This document shows, one piece after another, positions 32,684 through 41,702 of a stretch of 43,824 nt of DNA (its first letter is position 1; each line of letters begins with the position of its first letter). Both the position numbers and the translations under genes were made by a program. Under the pieces are notes generated by a model. It worked only from the letters and a program-made list of their open reading frames with translations, made no database searches and was not told the DNA's origin. The stretch covers positions 1 through 43,824 of the forward strand of contig NZ_JARANT010000012.1 of assembly GCF_029889805.1 (NCBI RefSeq). The letters run 5' to 3'. This stretch comes from Halorubrum sp. Boch-26 (GTDB lineage: Archaea; Halobacteriota; Halobacteria; Halobacteriales; Haloferacaceae).

Positions 32684-32878
32684 TTACTGGTACGGGGAGA
32701 CGACGTCGACGAGGTCGCGATGGCTGACTATCATCCGGCGGCAGCAGTGCCGGTCGACTCCGAGGTCGTCGAGCACGTCGCCCGGGTCCTCTTCGCCCTC
32801 GCGGGCGCGGTCCTTGAACTCCTCCCAGTGTTCGCCGATGACGTTGCCGCACGTGAAACACCGGACGGGGATCATCAT
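32684..32878 (-). CDS. rpoN: DNA-directed RNA polymerase subunit Rpo10 (N)
   Basis: The protein has 64 residues. The zinc ligands are CFTCG (residues 7 and 10) and the HCCRRM pair (44-45). It opens [21 protein letters not shown], standard for archaeal Rpo10/RPB10. It bridges the Rpo3/Rpo11 platform and the second-largest subunit. It sits 2 bp from rpoK and 12 bp after rps9. Confidence 0.95.
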   Translation of the reverse strand: MMIPVRCFTCGNVIGEHWEEFKDRAREGEEDPGDVLDDLGVDRHCCRRMIVSHRDLVDVVSPYQ

Positions 32879-32890
32879 GACTGGATCACC

Positions 32891-33289
32891 TCAGCGGTAG
32901 GACTTCTGGTAGCGGGCACGCGCGCCGGGTCCGCCCCACTTCTTGGGTTCGGACTGACGCACGTCGTTGACCAGCAGCGTGCGGTCGAAGCTCATGTACG
33001 CGTCGCGCAGCTCGGCGTCGCCGAGGTGCTGGACGAGACCGCGCGCGATGGCGGTCCGCGTCGCGTCGGCCTGGCCGCTGAAGCCGCCGCCCTCGACGTT
33101 GATGTCGATGTCGACGCCGTCGCGGAGCTCCTCGCCCGCGATGCGGAACGGCTCCATCATCTTGAGCCGTGCCTGTTCCGGTTCGACCAGCTCGACTGGC
33201 TGGGAGTTGATGCGAACGCGACCCTCGCCGTCGCGCACGGTGGCGCGGGCGACGGCCGTCTTCTTCTTGCCTGAGGTGTTAGTTACCAT
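32891..33289 (-). CDS. rps9: 30S ribosomal protein uS9
   Basis: The protein has 132 residues, the archaeal size. It opens [25 protein letters not shown] and has [22 protein letters not shown] in the middle. The tail [17 protein letters not shown] is the basic extension that reaches toward P-site tRNA. It overlaps the end of rpl13 by 7 nt. Confidence 0.95.
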   Translation of the reverse strand: MVTNTSGKKKTAVARATVRDGEGRVRINSQPVELVEPEQARLKMMEPFRIAGEELRDGVDIDINVEGGGFSGQADATRTAIARGLVQHLGDAELRDAYMSFDRTLLVNDVRQSEPKKWGGPGARARYQKSYR

Positions 33290-33732
33290 GTGACGTTGGC
33301 TCCCAGAGACTCGGAGATTGCCCCGAGCGTCGTGAACTTGATGTTCGAGAGGCGGTCGAGCGAGGTGCCGTCGAGGACCACGCTCTCGAGGTCCTCGTCG
33401 CGCTCGTAGGGGTTGCCCACGTAGACGCGGACGTTCGAGAACGCCTCGCGGCCGTCCTCCGTCTTGTACGGCAGCATGCCGCGGATGGCACGCTTGAAGA
33501 TCCGGTCGGGACGCTTGGGGTAGTACGGCCCGCTGTCGGAGCCGAGCTCCGCACGGGTGTGGTACGTCTCCATCGTCGCCTCTTCGTTACCGGTGATGAC
33601 CGCGCGCTCGGCGTTGACGACGGCGACCGTCTCGCCGTCGAGGACGCGCTGGGCGACCTTCGACGAAACGCGACCGAGGATGCAGTCGCGGGCGTCGACG
33701 ACGACGTCCGCGTCGATTTTCGCGAGACTCAT
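33283..33732 (-). CDS. rpl13: 50S ribosomal protein uL13
   Basis: The protein has 149 residues. [43 protein letters not shown] is the archaeal L13 opening, and [39 protein letters not shown] the RNA-binding core. It overlaps rpl18e by 4 nt (ATGA) and rps9 by 7 nt, indicating coupled translation. Confidence 0.95.
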   Translation of the reverse strand: MSLAKIDADVVVDARDCILGRVSSKVAQRVLDGETVAVVNAERAVITGNEEATMETYHTRAELGSDSGPYYPKRPDRIFKRAIRGMLPYKTEDGREAFSNVRVYVGNPYERDEDLESVVLDGTSLDRLSNIKFTTLGAISESLGANVTW

Positions 33733-34082
33733 CGAATCACCCGGACGTTGCTGCCTTCGGGATTCTGTTCGACAAACTGTTCAAGCGACACCGCTTCGCC
33801 GGCCTGATCGATCTTCGTGCGGGCGGTGCCCGAGAAGTCGACGGCGGCGACGGTGACGTTCTTTTCGAGCACACCGCTGCCCAGCACCTTGCCGGGGACG
33901 ACGACCGTCTCGTCTTCCTGAGCGTACCGCTCGATGCGACCCAGGTTGACCTCAGCGTGCGTGCGCCGTGGCTTCTCCAGTCGGTCGGCGACATCCTGCC
34001 ACACGTTGGCACCGGAGTCACGCGAGACCGACTTCAGATCGGCGATGAGGTTCTGTAGTTTCGGATTCGTCTTGCTACTCAT
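33729..34082 (-). CDS. rpl18e: 50S ribosomal protein eL18
   Basis: The protein has 117 residues. [65 protein letters not shown] is the conserved archaeal/eukaryal L18e core. It starts 39 nt downstream of the tRNA-Leu 3' end, so it is probably on the same primary transcript as the tRNA. Confidence 0.95.
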   Translation of the reverse strand: MSSKTNPKLQNLIADLKSVSRDSGANVWQDVADRLEKPRRTHAEVNLGRIERYAQEDETVVVPGKVLGSGVLEKNVTVAAVDFSGTARTKIDQAGEAVSLEQFVEQNPEGSNVRVIR

Positions 34083-34121
34083 AGCTGTCTCTCCTGTGGT
34101 GGAGAGTTAGTGAAAACGGAG

Positions 34122-34206
34122 TGCAGGGAGCAGGATTTGAACCTGCGGACCTCTACAGGACAGCGCCCTGAACGCTGCGCCGTTGGCCTGACTTGGCTAT
34201 CCCTGC
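34122..34206 (-). tRNA. tRNA-Leu (anticodon CAG)
   Basis: An 85-nt class II tRNA. The acceptor arms GCAGGGA and TCCCTGC pair over 7 bp with discriminator A. The anticodon stem is CAGCG/CGCTG with loop TTCAGGG, anticodon CAG at 34168-34170 on the minus strand. There is a long variable arm and a T arm with GGTTCAAATCC. It sits between rpoD and rpl18e inside the ribosomal operon; excision by tRNA processing would cut the mRNA there. No intron is seen. Confidence 0.95.
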
Positions 34207-34373
34207 GTGCACTCCTGCGTAATCCGGCTCCCTTCAAACCACTTTCGGTCCCGCCGTCGGAACGACCCGACGCGGGCCCGGAGCGACCCGACGCGTCGTC
34301 GGATCGGGACGCGGCGCCGCGGCTCCGTACAGGGGCGAGCGCCGGCCGCGTGATTCGAAGGTCCGTCATTACG

Positions 34374-35126
34374 TTAGACCGCGACTTTCGTCTGTAGTTC
34401 GTCCGCGCGCTCCTCGATGGAGTCGATCGCACGGAGCAGCAGTTCCTCGACGCTGAACGACCCGTCCGTCTCGATGTGGAAGACGAACGCGCCGGGGACG
34501 TCATCGACGCTGACCTCCTTCCCGGGGAACCGCTCCGAGAGGTCGTTGTCGAACTCGTCGGTGAGCTCGATTTCCCCCTCGGGCGTCTCGATGACGCCGC
34601 GGAGGATCCGTGGATCGTCGTCGTCGAACTCACCGAGGTCGCCCTCGACCGAGACGCGCTGGAGGTGGCGGTAGCCGACGGAGACGCCGCCCTGGTGTTT
34701 GGCGTGGTCCTTGCCGGTGTTCAGCACCGCGTCCGCCTCGAACTCCAGCCGCTGTCCCTCCTTCAGCTCGATGATCGGCACGTTGTCGTCGGCGACCTCG
34801 ACGAGCGGGTCGGCGCTCTCGATGTCGCCGGAGTACGCCGTCGCCGGCCCCTCGACATCGAGCGCGAGGGTGACCTCGTCGCCGACCTCGAAGTCGTCGA
34901 GCGGCGTCTTCAGGGGCACCAGCCCCAGCCGAAGCCCGATCATCTCGTCGAACATGACGGAGGAGTTCTCGACGAACCGGACGGTGTCGATCGAGAACGT
35001 CGGGACGTCGGCGATCATCGCGCGGCGGATGCCGTTGGCGAACGCCGGGGTGAGCCCGCGGATCAGTACCCGCGCGCTGCGTTCGTCCCGTTCGACGTAC
35101 TGGACGTCGAAGTCGTCTTCCGTCAT
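34374..35126 (-). CDS. rpoD: DNA-directed RNA polymerase subunit Rpo3 (D)
   Basis: The protein has 250 residues, the alpha/RPB3 homologue. [43 protein letters not shown] segments form the dimerisation domain, and [33 protein letters not shown] the insertion domain. No cysteine is present anywhere, so the [4Fe-4S] cluster found in some archaeal Rpo3 subunits is absent. It starts 1 bp after the rps11 stop. The 167 bp between its stop and the tRNA-Leu hold GC-rich dyads (CGACCCGACGCG repeats) and no gene. Confidence 0.94.
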   Translation of the reverse strand: MTEDDFDVQYVERDERSARVLIRGLTPAFANGIRRAMIADVPTFSIDTVRFVENSSVMFDEMIGLRLGLVPLKTPLDDFEVGDEVTLALDVEGPATAYSGDIESADPLVEVADDNVPIIELKEGQRLEFEADAVLNTGKDHAKHQGGVSVGYRHLQRVSVEGDLGEFDDDDPRILRGVIETPEGEIELTDEFDNDLSERFPGKEVSVDDVPGAFVFHIETDGSFSVEELLLRAIDSIEERADELQTKVAV

Positions 35127-35127
35127 A

Positions 35128-35517
35128 TCAGACTCGCTTGTTCTTGGGCGCCTTCGTCCCGTCGTGCGGGATTGGCGTGACGTCCTCGATCCGGCCGATC
35201 TCGACGCCCGCACGCGAGAGCGCGCGGATCGTCGCCTGCGCACCGGGACCGGTGGACTTGTTGAGGTTGCCGCCGGGGCCGCGCACGCGAACGTGCACGC
35301 CCTCCAAGCCGGCGTCCTTGACGCGCTCGGCGACGACCTCCGCCATCTGCATGGCGGCGTACGGCGACGCCTCGTCGCGGTTCTGCTTCACCACGGTGCC
35401 GCCGGACGACTTGGCGATCGTCTCGGCGCCCGTCTCGTCGGTGACCGTGATGAGCGTGTTGTTGAACGACGCGTACACGTGGGCGATGCCCCACTTTCCG
35501 TCCTCGGATTCACTCAT
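35128..35517 (-). CDS. rps11: 30S ribosomal protein uS11
   Basis: The protein has 129 residues. [32 protein letters not shown] and [54 protein letters not shown] are archaeal S11. It lines the mRNA exit channel of the small subunit. It lies 6 bp from rps4 and 1 bp from rpoD. Confidence 0.96.
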   Translation of the reverse strand: MSESEDGKWGIAHVYASFNNTLITVTDETGAETIAKSSGGTVVKQNRDEASPYAAMQMAEVVAERVKDAGLEGVHVRVRGPGGNLNKSTGPGAQATIRALSRAGVEIGRIEDVTPIPHDGTKAPKNKRV

Positions 35518-35523
35518 GGTTGG

Positions 35524-36051
35524 TTACTCCTGTGACTCCGCGCGCTCGGGGTGGAGATCGTCCGCGAGCGGGCTCGTCTCGTCGAAGGCGATGACGCCCT
35601 CGTCGTCCACGTCGACCTTCACCGAGGGGCGCGTGACGCGTGCGCCGTCGACGGTGATGTGGCCGTGAACGATGAACTGGCGGGCCTGCTGGGTCGAAGA
35701 CGCGAACCCCTGCCGATAGGCGACCGTCTGAAGACGGCGCTCGAGCAGGTCGGTCACGTCCAGCGAGAGGACCGCGGAGATGTCGTCGTTGTCGCCGAGG
35801 ATACCGATGCGGCGGAGTCGTGTAACGAACTCCGCGCCGGCCTCTTGGGCGGCGTCGACGTCACCCTGGGCCTCGCCGAGCAGGCGACGCGCCTCGCGTC
35901 GCATGCTGCGCAGCTCGGACTGTGCGCGCCAGAACTCCTCTTTGTTCTTCAGGCCGTACCGCGAGAGGAGGTCGGACTCCTCGGCGATGCGCTCGCCCTG
36001 GTACGGGTGGTTCGGCGTCTCGTAGCCCTTCGTGTTCTTGCCGGTGCTCAT
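35524..36051 (-). CDS. rps4: 30S ribosomal protein uS4
   Basis: The protein has 175 residues. It opens [41 protein letters not shown] and contains the S4 RNA-binding domain [37 protein letters not shown]. It is a primary 16S rRNA binder that starts small-subunit assembly. Its start overlaps the rps13 stop by 4 nt (ATGA). Confidence 0.96.
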   Translation of the reverse strand: MSTGKNTKGYETPNHPYQGERIAEESDLLSRYGLKNKEEFWRAQSELRSMRREARRLLGEAQGDVDAAQEAGAEFVTRLRRIGILGDNDDISAVLSLDVTDLLERRLQTVAYRQGFASSTQQARQFIVHGHITVDGARVTRPSVKVDVDDEGVIAFDETSPLADDLHPERAESQE

Positions 36052-36569
36052 TCCTCGTCACCCGCTTCTTCTTCCGCCATCTCCTCGCGGATCTCCTCGA
36101 CGTTGACGCCGATTGTGCCCTCGGACCGCCCCGTGGACTTCGTGCGCTGGCCGCGTACCTTCTGGCCGCGCTTGTGGCGAACGCCCTTGTACGATTCGAT
36201 GACCTTCATCCGGTTGATGTCGTGGCGACGCTTCTCGCTGACGTCGGTGCCGACGAGGTGCGTCGTCTCTCCGGAGTAGAAGTCGTTCTGTCTGTTCGTC
36301 ATCCACGACGGGACGTGGTCTTCGAGGTTCTCGGCGATGTCGACCACCGCGTCGATGTCACCCTCGTCGAGGAGCCCGAACGTGGCGTTCTTATCCACGT
36401 CGGCCTTCTCGGCGACCAGCCGCGCCGTGCGCGTGCCGATGCCGTCGAGTTCGGACAGGCTTCGCTCGACCGTCTTCGTCCCGTCGAGGTCCGCGCCCCC
36501 GATCCGGACGAAGTACTGGAGGTCTTCCTCCTCCTCCGGCGAGTCGTCCTGTGGTTCTTCCGTGCTCAT
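36048..36569 (-). CDS. rps13: 30S ribosomal protein uS13
   Basis: The protein has 173 residues. An acidic N-terminus (about 20 residues) precedes [41 protein letters not shown], the helix-two-turns-helix region, and [28 protein letters not shown], the basic tail near the P site. It is the first protein gene of the operon, 57 bp after tRNA-Ser. Confidence 0.96.
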   Translation of the reverse strand: MSTEEPQDDSPEEEEDLQYFVRIGGADLDGTKTVERSLSELDGIGTRTARLVAEKADVDKNATFGLLDEGDIDAVVDIAENLEDHVPSWMTNRQNDFYSGETTHLVGTDVSEKRRHDINRMKVIESYKGVRHKRGQKVRGQRTKSTGRSEGTIGVNVEEIREEMAEEEAGDEE

Positions 36570-36626
36570 GTGTTGGTTGTGGTGAGCCCTACCGGCGCGA
36601 ATCCGGCGGTGCTCGGTCCGTTCGAG

Positions 36627-36712
36627 CGTTGCGGCGGGGATTTGAACCCCGGAGGCAGTGACGCCACAGAGTTAGCAACCCTGCGCCTTGGGCCGGGCTT
36701 GGCTACCGCAAC
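36627..36712 (-). tRNA. tRNA-Ser (anticodon GCT)
   Basis: An 86-nt class II tRNA. The acceptor stem GTTGCGG/CCGCAAC has discriminator G. The anticodon stem CAGGG/CTCTG holds loop TTGCTAA with anticodon GCT, reading AGC/AGT. The long variable arm and T arm (GGTTCAAATCC) fit tRNA-Ser. It lies just upstream of rps13 and is probably co-transcribed with the ribosomal operon. Confidence 0.95.
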
Positions 36713-36876
36713 TCGCGTCGTATCATCGCCCTCGTGGACTCGGGACCCGGCGCCCCTGCAGTTCGTGCATCCGTACGGTCCCGCTTTCGCTACTTAAACA
36801 TCACGGAAGGACGGGGCGAGTGCGTCCCGTTCGCACGGGTGTGAAGAGTTAACACTGGAGATCGGGGATTCACCGA

Positions 36877-36932
36877 GTGCGGCAACGGGGATCCCGTGCA
36901 GCAACGGGGATACCGTGCGGCACGGGGGTTCC
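36877..36932 (+). repeat. Three imperfect 19-bp tandem repeats upstream of the dehydrogenase gene
   Basis: Units start at 36877, 36896 and 36915: GTGCGGCAACGGGGATCCC, GTGCAGCAACGGGGATACC, GTGCGGCACGGGGGTTCC. They occupy the promoter-proximal region of the zinc-dehydrogenase gene, whose ATG is at 36975. The 19-bp period is close to two helical turns, suiting side-by-side regulator binding. The rest of the 36713-36974 gap shows nothing else. Confidence 0.75.
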
Positions 36933-36974
36933 GTTTGGCGTACTGTTTAGTAGGTGCCGCGGGTGATCAGATCC

Positions 36975-38015
36975 ATGAAGGCAGTCCAATTCGATTCACA
37001 CGGCGACCGCGACGTGATCGAGTACGGCGAGTTCCCGGACCCCGACCCCGGTCGCGGCGAGGTCCTCGTCGACATCAAGGCGGGCGCGCTGAACCACCTC
37101 GACATCTGGACGCGTCGCGGGATGCCCGGAATCGACCTCGAGATGCCCCACATTCCCGGGAGCGACGCCGCCGGTGTCGTCGAGTCGGTCGGCGAGGGCG
37201 TGACGCGGTTCGAGCCCGGCGACCGCGTCGCCGTGAGCGCCGGCGTCTCCTGCGGCGAGTGCGAGTTCTGCCGCCACGGCGAGGAGTCGCTGTGCCCCTC
37301 GTTCCACATCATCGGCGAGCACGTCCGGGGCGTCCATGCCGAGCTCGCCGCCGTCCCGGCCGAGAACCTCGTACCGGTTCCGTCCGGCGTCGACTGGGAG
37401 ACCGCCGGCTCCGCCTCGCTCGTCTTCCAGACCGCGTGGCGAATGCTCCAGACCCGCGCCGACATCGAGGCGGGCGAGAAGGTACTCGTGCTCGGCGCCT
37501 CCGGCGGCGTCGGCCACGCTGCCGTCCAGATCGCCGACCACGCGGGCTGTGAGGTGTTCGCGACCGCCTCCACCGAGGAGAAGCTCTCGCACGCCGAAGA
37601 CTGCGGCGCCGACCACGTCATCGACTACGAGGCGAACGACTTTGCCGACGAGATCGCCGAACTCACCGGGAAACGCGGCGTCGACGTCGTCGTCGACCAC
37701 ATCGGCGAGGCCACCTACCCGAACTCCCTGCAGTCGATGGCGAAGGGCGGCCGGCTCGTCACCTGCGGAGCGACCACGGGCGGGAACCCGGACGCGGGAC
37801 TCAACCGGATCTTCTGGAACCAGCTGTCGATCCTCGGCTCGACGATGGCGACGCCCGGCGAGGTCGACGACGTCTTAGAGCTCGTCTGGGACGGGACCTT
37901 CGAGCCGCACGTCCGCGACACCCTCCCGATGAGCGAGGCCGCGCGCGCCCACGAGATGATCGAGAACCGTGAGGGATTTGGCAAGGTAGTGGTTAGGCCG
38001 GACAGTGAGATCTGA
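36975..38015 (+). CDS. Zinc-binding quinone-oxidoreductase-type dehydrogenase (MDR superfamily)
   Basis: The protein has 346 residues. ALNHLDIWTRRGMPGIDLEMPHIPGSDAAGVV is the N-terminal GroES-like domain. The catalytic-zinc Cys of alcohol dehydrogenases is replaced by N/H here. The structural zinc lobe CGECEFCRHGEESLC is intact. GASGGVGHAAVQIADHAG (about residues 173-190) is the NADPH-binding motif. It probably reduces quinones or enals. The start is MKAVQFDSHGDRD at 36975; the seven codons upstream overlap GTTTAGTAG promoter sequence. A small membrane protein gene overlaps its 3' end. Confidence 0.87.
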   Translation: MKAVQFDSHGDRDVIEYGEFPDPDPGRGEVLVDIKAGALNHLDIWTRRGMPGIDLEMPHIPGSDAAGVVESVGEGVTRFEPGDRVAVSAGVSCGECEFCRHGEESLCPSFHIIGEHVRGVHAELAAVPAENLVPVPSGVDWETAGSASLVFQTAWRMLQTRADIEAGEKVLVLGASGGVGHAAVQIADHAGCEVFATASTEEKLSHAEDCGADHVIDYEANDFADEIAELTGKRGVDVVVDHIGEATYPNSLQSMAKGGRLVTCGATTGGNPDAGLNRIFWNQLSILGSTMATPGEVDDVLELVWDGTFEPHVRDTLPMSEAARAHEMIENREGFGKVVVRPDSEI

Positions 38016-38337
38016 GACCGACGCCGACGCGAACGGGACCGCCGACGGCACGACCGACGGCGGCTACGTCCACGTCCCGGACGGCGAAAGCGACGGCGAG
38101 AGTCCGGCCAGCGGAGAGCCGGAAGCCGACGGCTTCGGCCGGAAGGGATGGGCGCTGACGGCCGTGCTGTTCACCTGCGTCCTCGTCATCCCCGGCGTCA
38201 TCTACGTCTACCCGTACGCCGCCGGCTGGTTCGGGCTCCCGTTCTTCGCGACGTACCTCGCGCTCCCGTTCGTCCCCGCCGTCCTGCTCGGGCTGGTCGC
38301 CGTCTGGTCGATGACCGCGGCGGTGCGGGACCGGTAG
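38005..38337 (+). CDS. Small two-helix membrane protein
   Basis: The protein has 110 residues, starting at GTG 38005, which overlaps the last codons of the upstream dehydrogenase. The first about 45 residues are acidic and disordered. Two membrane helices follow: [27 protein letters not shown] and [25 protein letters not shown] do not recognise a named family, though the [21 protein letters not shown] segment looks conserved-type. It is coupled to the dehydrogenase gene by overlap; a functional link is unproven. Confidence 0.65.
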   Translation: MRSETDADANGTADGTTDGGYVHVPDGESDGESPASGEPEADGFGRKGWALTAVLFTCVLVIPGVIYVYPYAAGWFGLPFFATYLALPFVPAVLLGLVAVWSMTAAVRDR

Positions 38338-38432
38338 CGGGAGGCGGTCGCCGTCGCGGACCCGACAGCGGGACGGGCCCCCCGCGAGCGCCGAACGACA
38401 ACCGTTTTGAACGCAACCCGCACAGTGGCTAT

Positions 38433-39011
38433 ATGTTGATCACCGTCTCCGGCCCGCCGGGCAGCGGGAAGAGCACGAACGCCGCGGGGCTCGCCGACCG
38501 TCTCGGCGTGGAGCACGTCTCCGGCGGCGACATCTTTCGCGAGATGGCGGCCGAACACGACATGACGCCGGTCGAGTTCAACGAGTTCGCCGAGGAGGAG
38601 CCGCAGTTCGATCGCAGGCTCGACGGCCGCCTCCGCGAGATCGCCGCGACCCGCGACGAGCTGGTTTTAGAGTCGCGGCTCGCCGGATGGCTCGCCGCCG
38701 ACCACGCCGACTTCCGGTTCTGGTTCGACGCCCCGCTCTCGGTCCGCGCCGAGCGGATCGCCGACCGAGAGGGGAAACCCGTCGACCGGGCGCGAACCGA
38801 GACCGAGCGGCGGGAGGAGTCCGAACGCAAGCGGTACCGCGAGCTCTACGGCGTCGACATCGACGACCTCTCCATCTACGACGCCGCCTACAACACCGCC
38901 CGCTGGGGGCCCGAACGCTTCCTCGACGTGCTCGTCGCCACCGTCGACGCGTACGACCCCGCCGCCGACGAGGGGAAGGCGCCGATCGAAGGCGTGAGTT
39001 ACGATTTCTGA
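38433..39011 (+). CDS. cmk: (d)CMP kinase, archaeal type
   Basis: The protein has 192 residues. P-loop [16 protein letters not shown] at residues 7-22, [21 protein letters not shown] as the nucleotide-binding helix, [10 protein letters not shown] for the LID-like region, and [21 protein letters not shown] near the C-terminus are standard for archaeal cytidylate kinases. It phosphorylates CMP/dCMP. cbf5 follows downstream, as in many haloarchaea. The start is the ATG at 38433; no read-through upstream is needed. Confidence 0.92.
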   Translation: MLITVSGPPGSGKSTNAAGLADRLGVEHVSGGDIFREMAAEHDMTPVEFNEFAEEEPQFDRRLDGRLREIAATRDELVLESRLAGWLAADHADFRFWFDAPLSVRAERIADREGKPVDRARTETERREESERKRYRELYGVDIDDLSIYDAAYNTARWGPERFLDVLVATVDAYDPAADEGKAPIEGVSYDF

Positions 39012-39036
39012 ATCCGCGACGATACGGCATCCACCA

Positions 39037-39094
39037 ATGACAGACACAGCCGACCGATGACAGACACAGCCGACCGATGACAGACACAGCCGAC
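39037..39094 (+). repeat. Triplicated cbf5 start region with two 7-codon mini-ORFs
   Basis: ATGACAGACACAGCCGACCG occurs three times at 39037, 39057 and 39077; the third copy loses identity after 18 bases. The 20-bp period puts each ATG in a new frame. The first two read MTDTADR and then TGA, with the TGA overlapping the next ATG as ATGA. The third ATG is the cbf5 start (MTDTADES...). Confidence 0.9.
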
Positions 39095-40054
39095 GAATCC
39101 GCCGACCCCGCGGACGACCCCCTCCGACTCCCGCCCGGCGAGCGCTCGGTGCCCGAGCTGCTTCGGTTCGGCGTCGTCAACGTCGACAAGCCCGCGGGCC
39201 CCTCCTCGCACCAGCTCTCCGCGTGGGTCCGCGACGCGATCAACGACGCGCTCGCGACGCTCGACCCGGCGGGCGAACAGATCGACGGCGTCGCCCACGC
39301 CGGCACCCTCGACCCGAAGGTCACCGGCTGTCTGCCGACGCTCACCGGCGACGCGACCCGGGCGGCACAGGTCTTCCTAGAGGGGGGCAAGGAGTACGTC
39401 TCGGTCCTCGAACTCCACGGGTCGCCCCCGGGCGACTTCCGCGAGGTCGTCGACGAGTTCGAGGCGGAGATCTACCAGAAGCCGCCGCGGAAGAGCGCGG
39501 TCACTCGACGGCTCCGGACCCGGACGATCCACGAGCTCGACGTGCTGGAAGTCGCGGACCGGCAGGCGCTCCTCCGGATCCGGTGTGAATCGGGGACGTA
39601 TATCCGAAAGCTGTGTCACGATATCGGTCTCGCGACGGGCGTGGGCGCCCACATGGGCCACCTCCGCCGGACCGCCACTGACCCGTTCGGCGACGGGGAC
39701 CTCCGCCCCTTACAGGACCTCACCGACGGGCTCGCCTGGGCGCTCGAGGGCGACGAGTCGCTGCTTCGCGAGGTCGTCCGGCCCGCGGAGGACGCGCTGG
39801 TGCACCTCCCGTCGGTCACGATCGCGCCCTCGGCCGCGCGCAACGTCGCCACCGGCGCGCCGGTGTACGCGCCCGGCGTCATCAGCGCGGACGGTGTCGA
39901 TACCGACGAGAGCCGAGAGCAGAACGGGGGCGGCGAGCCCCCGCTCGTCGCGTGCCACACGCCCGACGGCGTCGCGGTCTGTCTCGGTCGACTCGTCGGC
40001 GATCCGGACGCCGAGTCGGGCGTCGTCGTCTCGCTGGAACGCGTGCTTTTATAA
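39077..40054 (+). CDS. cbf5: tRNA/rRNA pseudouridine synthase Cbf5 (TruB family)
   Basis: The protein has 325 residues. GVVNVDKPAGPSSHQLSAWVRD opens the catalytic domain, and HAGTLDPKVTGCLPTLTGDATRA carries the catalytic Asp. IYQKPPRKSAVTRRLRTR and CESGTYIRKLCHDIGLATGVGAHMGHLRR follow. The C-terminal PUA domain is about residues 235-325. It is the catalytic subunit of archaeal H/ACA RNPs and modifies rRNA and tRNA. The start lies in the third of three tandem 20-bp repeats, so initiation may depend on two upstream mini-ORFs. The final codons CTT TTA TAA also form the TATA box of the next gene. Confidence 0.94.
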   Translation: MTDTADESADPADDPLRLPPGERSVPELLRFGVVNVDKPAGPSSHQLSAWVRDAINDALATLDPAGEQIDGVAHAGTLDPKVTGCLPTLTGDATRAAQVFLEGGKEYVSVLELHGSPPGDFREVVDEFEAEIYQKPPRKSAVTRRLRTRTIHELDVLEVADRQALLRIRCESGTYIRKLCHDIGLATGVGAHMGHLRRTATDPFGDGDLRPLQDLTDGLAWALEGDESLLREVVRPAEDALVHLPSVTIAPSAARNVATGAPVYAPGVISADGVDTDESREQNGGGEPPLVACHTPDGVAVCLGRLVGDPDAESGVVVSLERVLL

Positions 40055-40055
40055 T
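40047..40055 (+). promoter_or_regulatory. TATA box embedded in the cbf5 stop codon
   Basis: TTTTATAAT lies 22-30 nt upstream of the ATG at 40077. It includes the last Leu codons and TAA stop of cbf5. The spacing suggests a leaderless promoter for the downstream deacylase gene. Confidence 0.55.
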
Positions 40056-40076
40056 CGCGCTCTCGCGCCTCCGGGT

Positions 40077-41339
40077 ATGGACGACCACGAGGAGACGGGG
40101 AGCGGCGAGCGCGACGACGAGGCCGGTACGCGGGCGGCGCTCGGTACCGCGAGCGCCGCCCCCGGCGAGGTCGCCCGCGGCTGGTTCGAGGTCGCGGAGC
40201 TGCCCACCGGCGCCGCCGAGCGGCTCCCGGTCGTCGTCGCGAACGGTCCGGAAGACGGGCCCGTGCTGTGGCTCACGGGCGGCGTCCACGGCGACGAGGC
40301 GACCGGCGTCGCCGCCGTGCAGGACGCGATTTCGACGATAGCGAGAGACGCCCTCGCGGCGCTTTCCGGGACGATTGTCGCGGTGCCCGTCGTCTCGCCG
40401 GCCGGCCTGCGGCGGAACGCGCGGCACACGTACTACGCCGACGAGGACCCGAACCGGCACTTCCCCGACGCCGACGCGGAGTCCGCTCGTCCGCCGAAAC
40501 TGCAGGAGCGGATCGACGCTCGGCTGTACGCCGCCATCACGGGCGGGGCGGTCGAGGACGCTACGGGCGTCGCCGGGCGCGACGATGCCGACCGCGACGA
40601 CGCCGACCGCGAGCCGGTGGATCCACCGATCGCCGAGTCCGCGGGGACGGGGGTGGTCGCCGACGCGCTGATCGACTGTCACACCGCGGGCGTCGGCAGC
40701 GAGCCCTTCGCGATCCGCGACCGCGTGCTGTACGGGGAGCGCCGCAGCGAGGACGACGCGGTCGCGCTCTCCGACGAGATCGGTCGGCTCGTCGACGCCT
40801 TCGGCTTCCCGACGGTGCGCGAGTACCCGGCCTCGGAGTACGTGGACGAGCGCCTCCATCGCTCGACCGCGGGTGCCGTGCTCAACGAGGCCGGCATTCC
40901 GGCGTTCACCGCTGAACTGGGGGCACACAGCGTCGTCGACGACGGGTTGGTCGAGGCGGGCGTCGCCGGGATCTCCGCGGTCGCCGCCGAACTCGGTCTC
41001 CTCGCGGCCGGAGAGGTTCCGGAGGACGTGGGGCGGCCCGCGGACCACCTCGGTCCCGCGCCGGTCGAGTTCCCGGTGCGTCGCTTCCGCGGTCCGACGA
41101 CCGACGACTCGGGGATCCTCCGGCACCGCGTCGCTGCCGGGGAGACGTTCGCTGAGGGCGACATCCTCGCCGACGTGGTCTCCGCGACCGGGGAGGAACG
41201 GGGAACGGTCCGCGCCGACCGCGACGGCTACGCGCTCGGGCGGACCGAGGGGCTGGCGGTCTACGAGGGCGATCCGATCGGCAGTCTCGCGGTGCGCGAC
41301 GACGGCGACCTCGTGGTCCCGCGCGAGGACGACGCGTGA
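40077..41339 (+). CDS. Succinylglutamate desuccinylase/aspartoacylase-family (M14-like) protein
   Basis: The protein has 420 residues. GGVHGDEATGVAAVQ gives the zinc ligands His and Glu (HxxE), NARHTYYADEDPNRHFP the Arg/Asn of the substrate pocket, and LIDCHTAG the third zinc ligand. FTAELGAHSVVDDG carries the general-base Glu. The last about 80 residues (VAAGETFAEGDILADVVSATGEERGTV) resemble a lipoyl-like barrel. It likely deacylates an N-acyl amino acid or small amide; the substrate is unknown. An Asp-rich insert (about 160-190) is a halophilic addition. The family start is uncertain by about 20 residues. Confidence 0.83.
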   Translation: MDDHEETGSGERDDEAGTRAALGTASAAPGEVARGWFEVAELPTGAAERLPVVVANGPEDGPVLWLTGGVHGDEATGVAAVQDAISTIARDALAALSGTIVAVPVVSPAGLRRNARHTYYADEDPNRHFPDADAESARPPKLQERIDARLYAAITGGAVEDATGVAGRDDADRDDADREPVDPPIAESAGTGVVADALIDCHTAGVGSEPFAIRDRVLYGERRSEDDAVALSDEIGRLVDAFGFPTVREYPASEYVDERLHRSTAGAVLNEAGIPAFTAELGAHSVVDDGLVEAGVAGISAVAAELGLLAAGEVPEDVGRPADHLGPAPVEFPVRRFRGPTTDDSGILRHRVAAGETFAEGDILADVVSATGEERGTVRADRDGYALGRTEGLAVYEGDPIGSLAVRDDGDLVVPREDDA

Positions 41340-41349
41340 AGCGAAGTCC

Positions 41350-41356
41350 TTAATTA
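41350..41356 (+). promoter_or_regulatory. TATA box of tRNA-Pro
   Basis: TTAATTA lies about 33 nt upstream of the mature tRNA 5' end, suggesting a short 5' leader removed by RNase P. Confidence 0.5.
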
Positions 41357-41385
41357 CCGCACTCACATTTTTTCGCGTGCAGACA

Positions 41386-41456
41386 GGGACCGTGGGGTAG
41401 TGGTATCCTATGCGGATGGGGTCCGTATGACCTGAGTTCGACTCTCAGCGGTCCCA
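41386..41456 (+). tRNA. tRNA-Pro (anticodon GGG)
   Basis: A 71-nt cloverleaf. The acceptor stem is GGGACCG/CGGTCCC with discriminator A, and the D arm has GGGTAGTGGTATCC. The anticodon stem TGCGG/CCGTA closes loop ATGGGGT with anticodon GGG, and the T arm has GAGTTCGACTCTC. Hosts of integrated elements often carry scars next to tRNAs. Here a degraded DsbA-type gene lies immediately downstream, but no att repeat was found. Confidence 0.93.
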
Positions 41457-41464
41457 CTTACTTT

Positions 41465-41702
41465 TCAGACCGAGAGCGGTGCCCGCGTCGGGAGTCGTGA
41501 CCGCGGGCAGATCTCCGCCACCAGCCGTTCCAACTGTTCCGGCGGCACCGCGCCCCGGACCGTGCGCCCGTCGTACTCGAACGTCGGGACGCCGCCGACC
41601 CTCGGTCCCGGGCCTCGGAGAACGCGTCTCGGAGCCGCTCGCGTCGGTCCGCGTCCGCGACCGCGCCCCGTGTCTCGTCGCCGGCGAGTCCGACGGCGAA
41701 CC
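41465..41702 (-). pseudogene. DsbA/FrnE-like thioredoxin-fold protein remnant
   Basis: Two frames together read VGLAGDETRGAVADADRRER, LRDAFSEARDRG, then after a shift VGGVPTFEYDGRTVRGAVPPEQLERLV and a stop. This is the C-terminal end of the DsbA-like family (cis-Pro in GVPTF, then GAVPPEQL). The break falls in a G-run and is explained by loss of one G near 41612. The N-terminal thioredoxin half with the CxxC active site is missing; the sequence before VGLAG is unrelated. It is a truncated, frameshifted relic between tRNA-Pro and rfcL. Confidence 0.75.
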
